This document shows, piece by piece, positions 9,106-19,537 of a stretch of DNA of 64,000 nt. The notes under the pieces were generated by a model, which made no database searches, was not told the origin of the DNA, and saw only the letters and a program-made list of their open reading frames with translations. Positions within the stretch are counted from its first letter, which is position 1. Each line of letters starts with the position of its first letter. Source of the stretch: Pseudomonas sp. TTU2014-080ASC (GTDB lineage: Bacteria > Pseudomonadota > Gammaproteobacteria > Pseudomonadales > Pseudomonadaceae); assembly GCF_001446935.1 (NCBI RefSeq), contig NZ_LKKK01000011.1, forward strand, positions 682,001-746,000, read 5' to 3'. The translations under genes and the position numbers were made by a program.

Positions 9106-11139
9106 ATGAATAGCACTATCGATACTCAGGTTAAGACCCTCCAACAACCCGCTCTGTGGCCTGCGGCACTGCGTCAGGCCTTCGTCAAACTCGACCCGCG
9201 CCAACTGCTGCGTTCACCGGTGATGCTGGTGGTGGAGTTGACTGCGATTGTCACCACACTGCTGTGCTTTGTGCCCAATCCGGCGGTGCCCCTTGGCTTG
9301 TCTGTGCAGATTGCCCTGTGGCTATGGTTCACCCTGCTGTTTGCCAATTTTGCCGAGGCGCTGGCAGAAGGGCGCGGCAAGGCCCGGGCGGACAGCCTCA
9401 AGGCTGGCAGTCAGGGGCTGAGTGCGCGGCGGCAGAAGGGCGAACAGTTCGAGACGGTTGCCGCCAGCAGCTTGCGCAGCGGCGATATCGTCCGTGTAGA
9501 AGCCGGAGAGATGATTCCCAGCGACGGTGAAGTGATCGAAGGGATTGCCGCCGTCAACGAAGCTGCGATTACCGGGGAATCGGCTCCGGTGATTCGCGAA
9601 TCCGGTGGCGATCGTTCGGCGGTCACTGGCAATACGCAGGTGGTGTCCGACTGGTTGTTGGTGCGGATCACCGCCAACCCCGGCGAATCGACTCTGGACC
9701 GCATGATCGCGCTGGTTGAAGGCGCCAAACGCAAGAAAACCCCTAACGAGCAGGCGCTGGATATCCTGCTGATCGGCCTGACCCTGATCTTCCTGCTGGT
9801 GGTTGCGACCTTGCAGCCCTTTGCCCGTTATGCCGGTGGCGAGTTGCCGCTGATCTACCTGGCTGCGCTGCTGGTGACGCTGATCCCTACAACAATCGGC
9901 GGCCTGCTGTCGGCCATCGGTATTGCCGGGATGGACCGTTTGGTGCGCCTGAACGTGATCGCCAAATCCGGCCGTGCGGTTGAAGCTGCAGGGGACGTGC
10001 ATGTGCTGCTGCTGGACAAGACCGGCACCATCACCTTTGGTAACCGCCGCTGCAGTGCGCTGCATAAGGCTCCCGGCATATCCGATCAGGAACTGAACGA
10101 AGCCACACTGCTGTCCTCGCTGGCGGACGACACGGCCGAAGGTAAGTCGATTGTCGAGTTCCTGCGCAATGCAGGCACCAATACAGCAGCAGAGCGCAGC
10201 GCAGTGGAGGCGATTGCCTTCAGTGCTGAAACCCGCCTGTCAGGCGCTAACTGGGATGGTCATCGCTACCGCAAAGGGGCGGTGGATGCGCTGCTGACTT
10301 ATCTGGGCAGCACACGGGAGCAGATGCCGGCATCGCTTAAACGCGAAGTGGAAAAAATCGCTCAGAGCGGTGGCACGCCGCTGCTGGTTGCAGTCGATGA
10401 CAAACTGCTCGGTGCCATTCACCTTAAAGATGTGGTCAAACCGGGCATTCGTGAGCGCTTTGCCGAGCTGCGCCAGATGGGCATCCGTACCGTGATGGTG
10501 ACCGGCGACAACCCACTGACCGCAGCGGCGATTGCGGCTGAGGCGGGCGTCGATGACCTGATCGCCGAGGCCACACCGGAGAAGAAACTCCAGCGCATTC
10601 GCAGTGAGCAGGCCGAAGGCAAGCTGGTGGCTATGTGCGGTGACGGTGCCAATGATGCACCGGCGCTGGCGCAGGCCGATGTGGGCCTGGCCATGAATGA
10701 CGGCACACAGGCTGCCCGTGAAGCCACCAATCTGGTGGACTTGGATTCCGACCCGACCAAGCTGCTGGATGTGGTGCAAGTGGGCAAGGAGTTGCTGGTC
10801 ACCCGCGGCGCGCTAACCACCTTTTCGGTGGCCAATGATGTGGCCAAGTACTTCGCCATCCTTCCGGCGCTGTTTGCTGGTATCTACCCGCAATTGGGCG
10901 TGCTTAACCTGATGCGCTTGCACAGCCCGCAGAGCGCGATTCTGTCGGCCATTGTGTTTAACGCGCTGATCATCATCGCGCTGGTACCGCTGGCGCTGCG
11001 CGGAGTGCGGGTCAAAGCGTTGGATGCGGCCCAACTGCTTAGGCGCAATCTGCTGATCTATGGCGTAGGCGGGCTGCTGGCACCGTTTGCAGGGATCAAG
11101 CTGATCGACATGTTGCTGGTGGCCTTGGGGCTGGTCTGA
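9106..11139 (+). CDS. kdpB: K+-transporting P-type ATPase subunit B (KdpB)
   Basis: The 677-residue catalytic P-type ATPase subunit of the Kdp pump. Visible marks: ITGES (actuator-domain dephosphorylation loop), DKTGT with the phosphorylated Asp at about residue 304, [10 protein letters not shown] in the P-domain, and [17 protein letters not shown] (Mg-binding hinge). Hydrophobic segments flank the actuator and P/N domains in the usual order. Length is normal. In E. coli the TGES serine is phosphorylated to switch the pump off at high K+; that serine is present here. A GGGGAGC site precedes the ATG. Confidence 0.98.
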   Translation: MNSTIDTQVKTLQQPALWPAALRQAFVKLDPRQLLRSPVMLVVELTAIVTTLLCFVPNPAVPLGLSVQIALWLWFTLLFANFAEALAEGRGKARADSLKAGSQGLSARRQKGEQFETVAASSLRSGDIVRVEAGEMIPSDGEVIEGIAAVNEAAITGESAPVIRESGGDRSAVTGNTQVVSDWLLVRITANPGESTLDRMIALVEGAKRKKTPNEQALDILLIGLTLIFLLVVATLQPFARYAGGELPLIYLAALLVTLIPTTIGGLLSAIGIAGMDRLVRLNVIAKSGRAVEAAGDVHVLLLDKTGTITFGNRRCSALHKAPGISDQELNEATLLSSLADDTAEGKSIVEFLRNAGTNTAAERSAVEAIAFSAETRLSGANWDGHRYRKGAVDALLTYLGSTREQMPASLKREVEKIAQSGGTPLLVAVDDKLLGAIHLKDVVKPGIRERFAELRQMGIRTVMVTGDNPLTAAAIAAEAGVDDLIAEATPEKKLQRIRSEQAEGKLVAMCGDGANDAPALAQADVGLAMNDGTQAAREATNLVDLDSDPTKLLDVVQVGKELLVTRGALTTFSVANDVAKYFAILPALFAGIYPQLGVLNLMRLHSPQSAILSAIVFNALIIIALVPLALRGVRVKALDAAQLLRRNLLIYGVGGLLAPFAGIKLIDMLLVALGLV

Positions 11140-11166
11140 GGCGTTAACAGGGTAAGGAGAACTCAA

Positions 11167-11733
11167 ATGTTGACTTATATTCGTCCCGCTCTCGCTGTGT
11201 TGGCCTGTATGACTGTACTGACTGGCGTGGTCTATCCGCTGTCAGTCACGGCTGTCGCGCAGCTTGCCTTCCCAGAGCAGGCCAATGGCAGCCTTGTTCA
11301 AGATAGCAGCGGTGTAGTACGCGGCAGCCAGTTGCTGGCACAGCGCTTTGATGCGCCGCGGTGGTTCCATGCACGGCCTTCAGCCGGTGATTACGCCACT
11401 GTGGCCAGCAGTGCGAGCAATCTGGCGGCAAGCAATCCAGCGTTGGTACAGCGCATTGCAAAGGAAGCGGCACTGCTCAAGGGCGACAATGCAGCGCCGG
11501 TGCCGATGCAACTGGTGACTACGTCCGGCAGTGGGCTTGATCCGCATATCTCAGCGGAAGCCGCGCAGTTTCAAATCCAGCGCATTGCCGCTGCCCGAGA
11601 TATGCCAATAGGGGCGCTGGAGAAGCTGATTACAGAGCATGTACAACGCCCTCTGATCGGCCCGCCGGTGGTCAATGTGCTGGCACTTAACTTAGTGCTC
11701 GCGGACAATCCCTCCATCTCGAGGAGTGAGTAG
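11167..11733 (+). CDS. kdpC: K+-transporting ATPase subunit C (KdpC)
   Basis: The 188-residue KdpC subunit: one N-terminal transmembrane helix (about 7-30, ALAVLACMTVLTGVVYPL) and a periplasmic domain. FDAPRWFHARPSAGDYAT, the SGSGLDPHIS motif, and VNVLALNLVL at the end are characteristic. KdpC joins KdpA and KdpB and raises ATP affinity. An AAGGAGA site precedes the start; kdpD begins 5 bases after its stop, so structural and sensor genes are probably co-transcribed. Confidence 0.97.
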   Translation: MLTYIRPALAVLACMTVLTGVVYPLSVTAVAQLAFPEQANGSLVQDSSGVVRGSQLLAQRFDAPRWFHARPSAGDYATVASSASNLAASNPALVQRIAKEAALLKGDNAAPVPMQLVTTSGSGLDPHISAEAAQFQIQRIAAARDMPIGALEKLITEHVQRPLIGPPVVNVLALNLVLADNPSISRSE

Positions 11734-11738
11734 AGCGC

Positions 11739-14399
11739 ATGAGGGATTCAGATCGGGCGGATGCCCTGCTGGAAGAGCTGCCAAGGGAAGGGCGCGGGCG
11801 GCTCAAGGTCTTTCTCGGCGCTGCTCCGGGCGTGGGCAAGACCTACGCCATGTTGCAAGCGGCCCAGCGCCAGTTGCAGCAGGGCGTGGATTTGCGTGTC
11901 GGCGTGGTGGAAACCCATGGCCGGGCAGAAACCGAAGCCATGCTCAACGGCCTGCCGCAACAGCCTTTGCTGCGCACCGAATACCGGGGCATGCAGCTGA
12001 GCGAAATGGATTTGGACGGCATTCTGGCCAATCCGCCGCGCCTGCTGCTGGTGGATGAACTGGCCCACAGCAATGCGCCCGGCAGCCGTCACAGTAAACG
12101 CTGGCAGGATGTGCAGGAACTGCTTGACGCTGGCATCGACGTCTACACCACGGTCAACGTGCAGCACCTCGAAGCGCTGAATGATCAGGTGCGCGACATC
12201 ACCGGCATACAGGTGCGGGAAACCCTGCCGGACTGGGTGTTGCAGGAAGCTGACGAAATCCTCCTGATCGACCTGCCGCCTAGGGAGCTGCTGGAGCGCC
12301 TGCGTGAAGGCAAGGTATATGTGCCGGATCAGGCCCGCGCCGCGATTGATGCCTTCTTCAGCCAGACCAACCTCACCGCGCTACGCGAGCTGGCCATGCA
12401 GACGGCTGCAGCGCGGGTAGATGCTGATCTGCATCGACGCTATCGCCAACAAGGCGTGACGGCTCCGGCCGTGCGCGGTTGTCTGGTGTTGGGCATTGAT
12501 GGCGACAGCCATGCCGAGCGGCTGGTGCGGCACGCCTGCCGGGTTGCGGAGCGGCGTCATCTGCCTTGGTCGGTGGTACATGTAGACACAGGCCGGGAGC
12601 GTTCTGAGGAGCGCTTGGGCTACCTGCAAGCGGCGCAGCAACTGGCTGAGCGGTTGGGGGGCGAGGTAGTGCGGCTGCGCGGGACTAGCTTGGCCCGAAC
12701 CCTGATCGAATATGCCCGCGAGCGCCATGCCAGCCTGATTCTGATTGGCCGCAATCCACGTCGTTTTGGTGGCGACTGGTTGCCCAGGCGCGGCTTGGCT
12801 GAGCACCTGCTACAGCAACGATTGGGCATGGAAATCAGCGTGCTCGATGTGCCGCAAGACGCCGAAATCAAGCCCCGGCGCAGTTCAAAAATCTTTGCCT
12901 GGCGCAATTACTGGTTGGCTGCTCTGGCCACTGCCGCAGCCTCCGGTGCAGCGCTGGGGCTGGCCAGCGTATTGGAGCTGCCGAATATCTCGCTGATTTT
13001 CCTCGCTGCCGTCTTGCTGGTTGCTGTGCGCAGCAGTTTGGGGCCTGCACTGGTTTGTGCCGGACTGTCGTTTCTGGCCTACAACTTCCTGTTTATCTCG
13101 CCGACGATGACCCTGACTATCGCCCGGCAGGAGGACGTGCTGACGCTGCTGTTCTTCCTGATGATGGCGGTGCTGACCGGCAATCTGGCCTCCCGCCAGC
13201 GTCGACAGTTGCATGCGCTGCGTGAGACCCAATCAGAAACCACGGTGCTGCTACAGCTTTCGCGCAAACTGACTGCTGCGACAGACAAGCAGGCAGTGCT
13301 GGCCGCGGCCATGCAGCAATTGGAGTTGTGGCGGGATGTTGAGGTGCGTGTTCAGTCCCGCACGGCTGAAAACAGCTGGGTAGTCGATGCTGGAAATACG
13401 CGGGAGTTGACTGAGCAGGAAAGGGCAGCGGCCGATTGGTCCTGGCAGCACGAGCAACCCGCCGGGCTAAGTACCGATACCTTGCCCGGCGGTAGCTGGT
13501 GGTGGTTGCCGCTGCTGGGGGAGTCAGGGCCGATGGCGCTGTTAGGTGTGAGCCCAAAAGAAGGCATTGAGCTGTCTGTCGAGCGTCGTCGCTTGCTCAG
13601 CGCTCTGGGCCAGCCGCTGGCGCAGGCACTGGAGCGGGCACAGTTGGCGTCTGATCTGGAAGCGGCGCGCCTGCACGGGCAAACCGAAGAGCTGCGCAGT
13701 GCCTTGCTGGCTTCTGTGTCCCATGACCTGCGCACACCGTTGACCGCCATGCGCGGCTCCATCGACAGCCTGCTGGCACTGGGCGAGCAGATACCGCCGG
13801 ATGATCGCCGTGAGTTGCTGGAAGGCACACGGGATGAAGCCGAACGGCTGGATCGCTACATCCAGAATCTGCTCGACATGACCCGCCTTGGTCACGGCGG
13901 CCTGAAGCTGGCGCGGGATTGGGTGGCGCCAGCGGATATTGTCGGCAGTGCCTTGCAGCGTTTGCGTCCGGTGTTGGCACCTTTGCAGGTGGAAACCCAG
14001 ATGCCGCAGGAGCTGCCGCTGCTGTATGTGCACGCAGCCCTGATCGAACAGGCGCTGGTCAATGTGCTGGAGAACGCTGCACGCTTTTCGCCTGCACAAG
14101 GCCGGCTGCGGGTGGCTGTTGAGATCGATGCAGAAGAACTGCGTTTTATTGTCAGTGATCAGGGGCCGGGTATTCCTGAGCATGAGCGGGACAAAATCTT
14201 CGACATGTTCTACACCGCCAGTCGTGGTGACCGCGGCGGGCAGGGCACCGGTCTCGGTCTGGCGATTTGTCAGGGTATGATCGGCGCTCACGGAGGACGC
14301 GTGAGTGTGGGCGACGGGTTGGATGGCCGCGGTGCCAGCCTGATCCTGCATCTGCCCATGCAGCGCCAGCCATTACCGGAAGAGGAGCCCGACGACTAA
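11739..14399 (+). CDS. kdpD: Osmosensitive K+ channel histidine kinase KdpD
   Basis: An 886-residue sensor kinase. Domains in order: N-terminal KdpD domain with Walker-type GAAPGVGKTYAM (27-38), a universal-stress-protein domain (about 250-370), four closely spaced transmembrane segments (about 395-485), a GAF-like region, then HisKA with SVSHDLRTPLTAM (phosphorylated His about 662) and HATPase with DQGPGIPEHERDKIFDMFYT and GTGLGLAI. Length matches E. coli KdpD. It senses K+ and ionic state and phosphorylates KdpE, encoded 2 bases downstream. Confidence 0.97.
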   Translation: MRDSDRADALLEELPREGRGRLKVFLGAAPGVGKTYAMLQAAQRQLQQGVDLRVGVVETHGRAETEAMLNGLPQQPLLRTEYRGMQLSEMDLDGILANPPRLLLVDELAHSNAPGSRHSKRWQDVQELLDAGIDVYTTVNVQHLEALNDQVRDITGIQVRETLPDWVLQEADEILLIDLPPRELLERLREGKVYVPDQARAAIDAFFSQTNLTALRELAMQTAAARVDADLHRRYRQQGVTAPAVRGCLVLGIDGDSHAERLVRHACRVAERRHLPWSVVHVDTGRERSEERLGYLQAAQQLAERLGGEVVRLRGTSLARTLIEYARERHASLILIGRNPRRFGGDWLPRRGLAEHLLQQRLGMEISVLDVPQDAEIKPRRSSKIFAWRNYWLAALATAAASGAALGLASVLELPNISLIFLAAVLLVAVRSSLGPALVCAGLSFLAYNFLFISPTMTLTIARQEDVLTLLFFLMMAVLTGNLASRQRRQLHALRETQSETTVLLQLSRKLTAATDKQAVLAAAMQQLELWRDVEVRVQSRTAENSWVVDAGNTRELTEQERAAADWSWQHEQPAGLSTDTLPGGSWWWLPLLGESGPMALLGVSPKEGIELSVERRRLLSALGQPLAQALERAQLASDLEAARLHGQTEELRSALLASVSHDLRTPLTAMRGSIDSLLALGEQIPPDDRRELLEGTRDEAERLDRYIQNLLDMTRLGHGGLKLARDWVAPADIVGSALQRLRPVLAPLQVETQMPQELPLLYVHAALIEQALVNVLENAARFSPAQGRLRVAVEIDAEELRFIVSDQGPGIPEHERDKIFDMFYTASRGDRGGQGTGLGLAICQGMIGAHGGRVSVGDGLDGRGASLILHLPMQRQPLPEEEPDD

Positions 14400-14401
14400 T
14401 C

Positions 14402-15094
14402 ATGAGTGCTAATCCCGCAACCGTTCTGGTCATCGACGACGAGGCGCAGATTCGCAAGTTTCTGCGCATCAGCCTGTCTGCACAAGGCTACAACGTGCTG
14501 GAAGGTGCCAATGGCCGCGAAGGGCTGGAGCAGGCAGCATTGGGCTCGCCTGATCTGGTTGTGCTGGACCTCGGTTTACCGGATATGGACGGGCAGGACG
14601 TGCTGCGCGAGCTGCGCAGTTGGTCTGCAGTGCCGGTCCTAGTGCTGTCTGTCCGCGCCAGTGAAGGGGAGAAAGTGCTGGCGCTGGATGGCGGCGCCAA
14701 TGATTACGTCACCAAGCCGTTTGGCATTCAGGAGTTTCTGGCGCGGGTGCGGGTATTGCTGCGCCTGTCCGTCAGCCCTCAACAGACCCTTTCGCAGATC
14801 AGCAGCGGCCCGCTACAGGTGGATTTCGCCTATCGCCGGGTCACGCTTGATGGCAGCGAAATCAGCCTGACCCGCAAGGAATACGCCGTGCTGGCTCTGC
14901 TGGCCCAACACATTGGCCGCGTTGTTACCCAGCAGCAATTGCTCAAAGATATCTGGGGCCCCAGCCATGTCGAAGACAGCCACTACCTGCGGGTTGTCGT
15001 CGGCCATCTGCGGCAGAAACTGGGGGATGACCCCACAGCGCCCCGGTTTATCCTCACCGAGGCTGGCGTGGGGTATCGCTTGCGGGAGTCATAA
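14402..15094 (+). CDS. kdpE: Response regulator KdpE
   Basis: A 230-residue OmpR/PhoB-type regulator. The receiver domain has the acidic pocket IDDE (11-14), phospho-acceptor D56 in VVLDLGLPDMDG, and K105 in YVTKPFG. The winged-helix DNA-binding domain occupies about 135-230 (LTRKEYAVLALLAQHIGRVV). The ATG at 14402, two bases after the kdpD stop, gives the standard KdpE N-terminus; the frame stays open further upstream inside kdpD but that is not coding. Likely target: the repeats upstream of kdpF. It converges on the patatin gene with a 10-base gap. Confidence 0.97.
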   Translation: MSANPATVLVIDDEAQIRKFLRISLSAQGYNVLEGANGREGLEQAALGSPDLVVLDLGLPDMDGQDVLRELRSWSAVPVLVLSVRASEGEKVLALDGGANDYVTKPFGIQEFLARVRVLLRLSVSPQQTLSQISSGPLQVDFAYRRVTLDGSEISLTRKEYAVLALLAQHIGRVVTQQQLLKDIWGPSHVEDSHYLRVVVGHLRQKLGDDPTAPRFILTEAGVGYRLRES

Positions 15095-15104
15095 ACGAAA
15101 GCGC

Positions 15105-16148
15105 TTAACGCTCCCCGCGCTCATACTTATCCAACGTATCGCTGGCGATCTGCCGTCCCAGCTGAATAAGCTCTGGCGCGCGGTAGAACTCGAAGAAGCG
15201 ACAGATGCGTTTGGGCACGTTGATCAGAATGTCCGGCGGGTAGCCTGCGATCTTGTATTGCGCCAGTGAGGTTTGCATCACCTCAAAGCTCTGGTTGACC
15301 AGTTCCAGCAGGGAGGCCGGGCCGTGTAGTTCAGCGAGGCGGGTGCCGCTGGCGTTGGTGCGGTTGGACTTACTGTTGGTATCTTCTTCAACCCGGCGTT
15401 GCCAGGGGTTGATGGCCTCTGCAGGCACGCTGTCCTGATTGGCCTCGATTAGTAGTTGTTCGTCGGACTCTTCGAGGTCTTCGGCATCATTGGATTTGCG
15501 CCGCAGAGTGGGCAGGCGCGAGCCGATTGAACTCATCAGGTTGTCGAAGCGACCTTTGATCACAGGCGTTCGGGTGATGACTGGCAGCTCGTATTGCGTC
15601 TGGTTGGTGGCGTTAAGGTTGACCGCCACAATCAAATCGCAATGGCTGGCTACAACCGGCACGATGGGCAGTGGGTTAAGCAGGCCGCCATCGACCAGAA
15701 TGCGGTTGCCCTGGACGACAGGGGTGAACAGGCTGGGAATTGCGGCCGATGCGCGCATGGCCTGATGCAGATCGCCTTCCTGAAACCAAATTTCCTGCTG
15801 GTTGGTCAGGTCGGTGGCAACGGCGGTGAAAGGGATTGGCAGGTCTTCGATATTAATTTCACCGAGTATTTCGTGGATTTTGCCAAAGACCTTTTCCCCG
15901 CGAATGGCGCCAAGGCGGAAGCTCACATCAAGCAGGCGCAGTACGTCGAGGTAATCAAGACTTTCGGTCCATTCCCGGTATTCATCCAGCTTGCCTGTTG
16001 CGTAGATGCCGCCAACCACGGCTCCCATTGAACAACCTGCGATACAGCCTATTTCATAGCCGCGGGCCAGCAGTTCATCGATCACGCCGATATGGGCATA
16101 GCCCCGTGCTCCTCCTGAACCAAGAACCAGTGCAACGCGTTTACTCAT
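15105..16148 (-). CDS. Patatin-like phospholipase family protein (RssA/NTE type)
   Basis: A 347-residue patatin-like serine acyl hydrolase. GSGGARGYAHIGV (10-22) is the glycine-rich oxyanion loop, GCSMG (38-42) the nucleophile elbow with Ser40, and DGG (153-155) carries the catalytic Asp of the Ser-Asp dyad. There is no signal peptide. After the catalytic domain, residues about 215-270 form an acidic, Asn/Ser-rich low-complexity linker before a helical end (PPDILINVPKRICRFFEFYR). Such proteins hydrolyse lysophospholipids or related esters. An AGGGGA site precedes the ATG. Confidence 0.9.
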   Translation of the reverse strand: MSKRVALVLGSGGARGYAHIGVIDELLARGYEIGCIAGCSMGAVVGGIYATGKLDEYREWTESLDYLDVLRLLDVSFRLGAIRGEKVFGKIHEILGEINIEDLPIPFTAVATDLTNQQEIWFQEGDLHQAMRASAAIPSLFTPVVQGNRILVDGGLLNPLPIVPVVASHCDLIVAVNLNATNQTQYELPVITRTPVIKGRFDNLMSSIGSRLPTLRRKSNDAEDLEESDEQLLIEANQDSVPAEAINPWQRRVEEDTNSKSNRTNASGTRLAELHGPASLLELVNQSFEVMQTSLAQYKIAGYPPDILINVPKRICRFFEFYRAPELIQLGRQIASDTLDKYERGER

Positions 16149-16372
16149 CTTTAATTCCCCTGACCGAAGGGCTGAACATACCTAGGGCCATATCTAAAAA
16201 CTACCTGCGTTGGAGTTGCAGGGCGAAAAACCGTTGGAGCACGAGTTTGAATTAAATACTCATTTGTATTGTTAAGACTGTGATGCCTGGGTTGTTAGAG
16301 GTGACCATGGGCCGTCCTGCCTGGGCTCTATTTGTTAAACTAACGGGCTTACTGAGGTAGAGACCCTTTTCC

Positions 16373-17407
16373 ATGAGCGAGCCCATCAGACTGACCCAAT
16401 ACAGCCACGGCGCTGGTTGCGGGTGCAAAATTTCCCCCAAAGTGCTGGAAGTGATTCTGGCTGGCAGTGGCGCGCAGAATCTCGATCCGAAACTCTGGGT
16501 CGGCAATGCCTCCCGTGACGATGCAGCGGTTTACGCCATCGACGAAGAGCGCGGCGTTGTATCTACCACTGACTTCTTTATGCCGATTGTTGATGATCCA
16601 TACGACTTCGGGCGCATCGCGGCAACCAATGCCATCAGTGATATTTACGCGATGGGCGGTGACCCGCTGATGGCCATCGCCATTCTGGGCTGGCCGGTTA
16701 ATTTGCTGCCGCCAGAAGTGGCTCGCGAGGTCATTCGCGGCGGTCGTGCGGTGTGTGATGCGGCGGGTATTCCGCTGGCGGGTGGCCATTCGATTGACGC
16801 GCCAGAGCCGATTTTTGGCCTGGCTGTAACCGGGTTGGTCGATAAGCAACATATGAAGCGTAACGACAGTGCCACAGCCGGTTGCCGCCTGTACCTGAGC
16901 AAGCCGCTGGGTATTGGCATCCTCACCACTGCTGAGAAAAAATCCAAGTTGCGTGCAGAAGATGTAGGCCTGGCCCGCGACTGGATGTGCACACTTAACA
17001 AGCCCGGCAGCCGTTTTGGCAAGTTGGCCGGCGTTAAGGCCATGACGGATGTCACCGGCTTCGGCTTGCTCGGCCATCTGCTGGAAATGGCCGATGGCAG
17101 TGGCCTGACCGCGCAGCTTGAGTTTGCCAAAGTGCCGCGTCTGCCGGGTGTTGGGTATTACCTGGAGCAGGGCTGTGTGCCGGGTGGCACCTTGCGCAAC
17201 TTTGACAGCTACGGCGACAAGGTTGCACCGCTGAGCGAGCAGCAGAAGTCTCTCTTGTGTGACCCACAAACCAGCGGCGGCCTTTTGGTTGCTGTAAGTC
17301 CTGAAGGCGAGGCTGAGTTCCTGGCTGTTGCCGCTGAATTGGGGCTGAATCTTGAGCCGATTGGCCAGATGCTGGAACGACAGCGTTATGCGGTTGAGGT
17401 GGTGTAA
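16373..17407 (+). CDS. selD: Selenide, water dikinase SelD
   Basis: A 344-residue selenophosphate synthase: ATP + selenide + water to selenophosphate, AMP and phosphate. [12 protein letters not shown] near the start has the catalytic Cys16 (E. coli Cys17) and Lys19, so this is the cysteine form, not a selenoprotein. [41 protein letters not shown] and [10 protein letters not shown] are conserved ATP/metal-binding segments. The stop shares one base with the mnmH start (TAATG), indicating coupling. The selenophosphate is therefore at least used for tRNA; selA/selB are not in the window. Confidence 0.98.
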   Translation: MSEPIRLTQYSHGAGCGCKISPKVLEVILAGSGAQNLDPKLWVGNASRDDAAVYAIDEERGVVSTTDFFMPIVDDPYDFGRIAATNAISDIYAMGGDPLMAIAILGWPVNLLPPEVAREVIRGGRAVCDAAGIPLAGGHSIDAPEPIFGLAVTGLVDKQHMKRNDSATAGCRLYLSKPLGIGILTTAEKKSKLRAEDVGLARDWMCTLNKPGSRFGKLAGVKAMTDVTGFGLLGHLLEMADGSGLTAQLEFAKVPRLPGVGYYLEQGCVPGGTLRNFDSYGDKVAPLSEQQKSLLCDPQTSGGLLVAVSPEGEAEFLAVAAELGLNLEPIGQMLERQRYAVEVV

Positions 17408-18507
17408 TGCGCGATAACGCCACGGATTACCGCAGCCTGTTTATCAATGATGTACCGATGATGGACGCCCGCGCCCCAGTTGAATTCAGCAAAGGCGCAT
17501 TCCCCGGAGTGATCAACCTGCCGCTGATGAGTGATATCGAGCGGCAAAAGGTCGGCACTTGTTACAAGCAGCAAGGCCAGCAAGCTGCGATTGAGCTGGG
17601 CCATCAACTGGTCAGCGGCGCGGTTAAGGCTGAGCGTATAGAGGCTTGGGCGGCGTTCGCCAAAGCGAATCCAGATGGTTATCTGTATTGCTTCCGGGGT
17701 GGTTTGCGCTCGCAGATTGTTCAGCAGTGGCTGAAAACTGAGGCGGGCATTGAGTACCCCCGTGTGATTGGTGGCTATAAGGCTATGCGGACCTTCCTGC
17801 TTGAAACCATCGAGCAGGCTGTTGAGCAGTGTGATCTGGTGTTAGTCGGTGGCATGACCGGGACCGGCAAAACTGAGGTTATTGCCCAGTTGAGCAACAG
17901 TCTGGATCTGGAAGGGCATGCCAATCACCGCGGCTCCAGCTTCGGCAAGCGCGCCACAGCGCAGCCACCGCAGATCGGTTTCGAAAACGCGTTGGCCGTC
18001 GATATCCTGAAAAAGCGAGAGGCGGGCATTAATCAGTTTGTGTTGGAGGACGAGGGACGCATTGTCGGCTCCTGTTCGCTGCCGCATGTGCTTTACCAGC
18101 GGATGCAGAGCCTGCCGCTGATCTGGCTCGAAGACAGCTTAAACAGCCGCATTGAACGCATTCTTAAAGATTACGTGGTGGATTTAAGCGCCGAGTTCAT
18201 TGAGCTGTATGGCGTGGAAGAGGGCTTTCGCGCATTTGCCGAGCGTCTGCAGCAAAGCCTGACTAATATCGTTAAACGTCTGGGTGGTGAGCGTTATCAG
18301 CGTCTTGCGGACATCATGCAGCAGGCGTTGAGGGAACAGGAGCAAGGTCGCGGTGTCGATACTCATCGCGGCTGGATTGAAGGACTGCTAACTGAGTATT
18401 ACGACCCGATGTATGTATTCCAACGCGAATCCAAGGCCCCGCGCATCGAGTTTGCCGGGGATCAGGCTGAAGTATTGGCTTACTTGCGGGCGCGTAAGCA
18501 GGGTTGA
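17407..18507 (+). CDS. mnmH: tRNA 2-selenouridine synthase MnmH (SelU/YbbB)
   Basis: A 366-residue enzyme that replaces sulfur with selenium in 2-thiouridine at tRNA position 34, through a geranylated intermediate. The N-terminal rhodanese domain has the active Cys95 in [12 protein letters not shown]-loop GMTGTGKT (149-156) starts the C-terminal NTP-binding domain; RGSSFG follows. It overlaps selD by one base, and the pair forms the SeU branch of selenium use. Length is normal. Confidence 0.97.
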   Translation: MRDNATDYRSLFINDVPMMDARAPVEFSKGAFPGVINLPLMSDIERQKVGTCYKQQGQQAAIELGHQLVSGAVKAERIEAWAAFAKANPDGYLYCFRGGLRSQIVQQWLKTEAGIEYPRVIGGYKAMRTFLLETIEQAVEQCDLVLVGGMTGTGKTEVIAQLSNSLDLEGHANHRGSSFGKRATAQPPQIGFENALAVDILKKREAGINQFVLEDEGRIVGSCSLPHVLYQRMQSLPLIWLEDSLNSRIERILKDYVVDLSAEFIELYGVEEGFRAFAERLQQSLTNIVKRLGGERYQRLADIMQQALREQEQGRGVDTHRGWIEGLLTEYYDPMYVFQRESKAPRIEFAGDQAEVLAYLRARKQG

Positions 18508-18577
18508 GCAGGCACTTTTACAGGGATTGCAGATCAAACTACCAGCCAATAACTCTAATTATTCTGGGAGATCAAAG

Positions 18578-18856
18578 ATGAAAGTGTTGATCGCGTTATC
18601 TGTCGCGCTGCTGGTTCTGACCGGCTGTGCGGGTAAAACAGCTTATCGCAACAGCTGTGCTACTCAACTGGATGCGGCGTGGAAAGAACTTGATCTGGCC
18701 AAGGCTGACGGCTTTGCTGGCACGGTCAGTTACTCCAAGGCACTGTCGCTGCTGACGGCTGCCAAAACCCAGCAGCAATTTGAAAGTTATGAGGGTTGCA
18801 CGGCCAAGTCCGAGCGTGCCCGGTTCTATATTCGTGAGTCGCGTGCGGGGCGTTGA
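18578..18856 (+). CDS. Small lipoprotein, unknown function
   Basis: A 92-residue predicted lipoprotein with signal MKVLIALSVALLVLTGC; the lipobox LTGC gives Cys17 as the lipid-modified residue. The mature part has two further cysteines (in NSCATQ and EGCTAK), which could form a disulfide, and is helical and polar. The ATG at 18578 follows GGGAGATC; upstream in-frame sequence overlaps mnmH and is not coding. Its stop overlaps the next gene's start (TGATG). I do not recognise the family. Confidence 0.78.
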   Translation: MKVLIALSVALLVLTGCAGKTAYRNSCATQLDAAWKELDLAKADGFAGTVSYSKALSLLTAAKTQQQFESYEGCTAKSERARFYIRESRAGR

Positions 18857-19464
18857 TGCAAATAGATTTCAGCAAGCTGGAGCCACTGGAGCGTTATCGC
18901 TGGCTGGCCTCAACCATCACACCACGGCCAATTGCGTGGGTTTCCAGTCTGTCGAAAGAGGGTGCCAGTAACCTGGCACCGTTCAGTTTCTTTCAGGTGA
19001 TCAATGATGATCCGGCTACGTTGCTGGTAAACATCAACCACCGCGAAGATGGCAGCTACAAAGACACGCTGATCAATGTGCTGGAAAGCGGCGAGCTGGT
19101 GATCCATCTGGTCGATTTCGAACATGCCGAACAGATGAATGCTTCATCAGCTCAGTTGGCTCATGGTGTCAGTGAGTTTGAGCAGTGCGGGATCGCTAGC
19201 GTATCCTCTACGCAGGTCAAACCGCCTCGGGTTGCAGGCGCTGCCGTGGCCTTTGAGTGCCGTCTGGCGCAGTCCATGCCTTATCCGCCGCAGGCCCCCA
19301 ATTGCCATCTGCTCTTTGCCGAAGTGTTGGTGGCTCATATTGATGAGCGTGTGCTGGATGAAAAAGGTCGGGCGGACCCGCAGCGTCTGGATTTGGTCGG
19401 CCGTCTGGGCGGTATGTCTTATACGCGCACCCGTGATGTATTCACCATGGTGCGTCCTACCTGA
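18856..19464 (+). CDS. Flavin reductase family protein (FMN-binding split barrel)
   Basis: A 202-residue split-barrel flavoprotein. RWLASTITPRPIAWVSSLS and SNLAPFSFFQVINDDPATL are the conserved FMN-binding segments of the flavin-reductase-like family, and GRLGGMSYTRTRDVF near the C-terminus is also typical. The ATG at 18856 overlaps the lipoprotein stop by one base, so they are likely translated together. Such proteins reduce FMN with NAD(P)H for a partner oxygenase or act alone; no obvious partner oxygenase is adjacent. Confidence 0.85.
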   Translation: MQIDFSKLEPLERYRWLASTITPRPIAWVSSLSKEGASNLAPFSFFQVINDDPATLLVNINHREDGSYKDTLINVLESGELVIHLVDFEHAEQMNASSAQLAHGVSEFEQCGIASVSSTQVKPPRVAGAAVAFECRLAQSMPYPPQAPNCHLLFAEVLVAHIDERVLDEKGRADPQRLDLVGRLGGMSYTRTRDVFTMVRPT

Positions 19465-19537
19465 GCTTCAGGTTTGAGTATTTGTCGGGCCAATCGCCGG
19501 GAAATACCTCAAAAACGACACTCACTTAGCTGATTCC

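Noticed and set aside
16373..16430. SelD as a selenoprotein
   Set aside because: The catalytic codon reads as cysteine (TGC) in GAGCGC; there is no in-frame TGA.
16349..17269. A 306-codon minus-strand frame opposite selD
   Set aside because: The selD frame has every conserved motif; the antisense frame has none.
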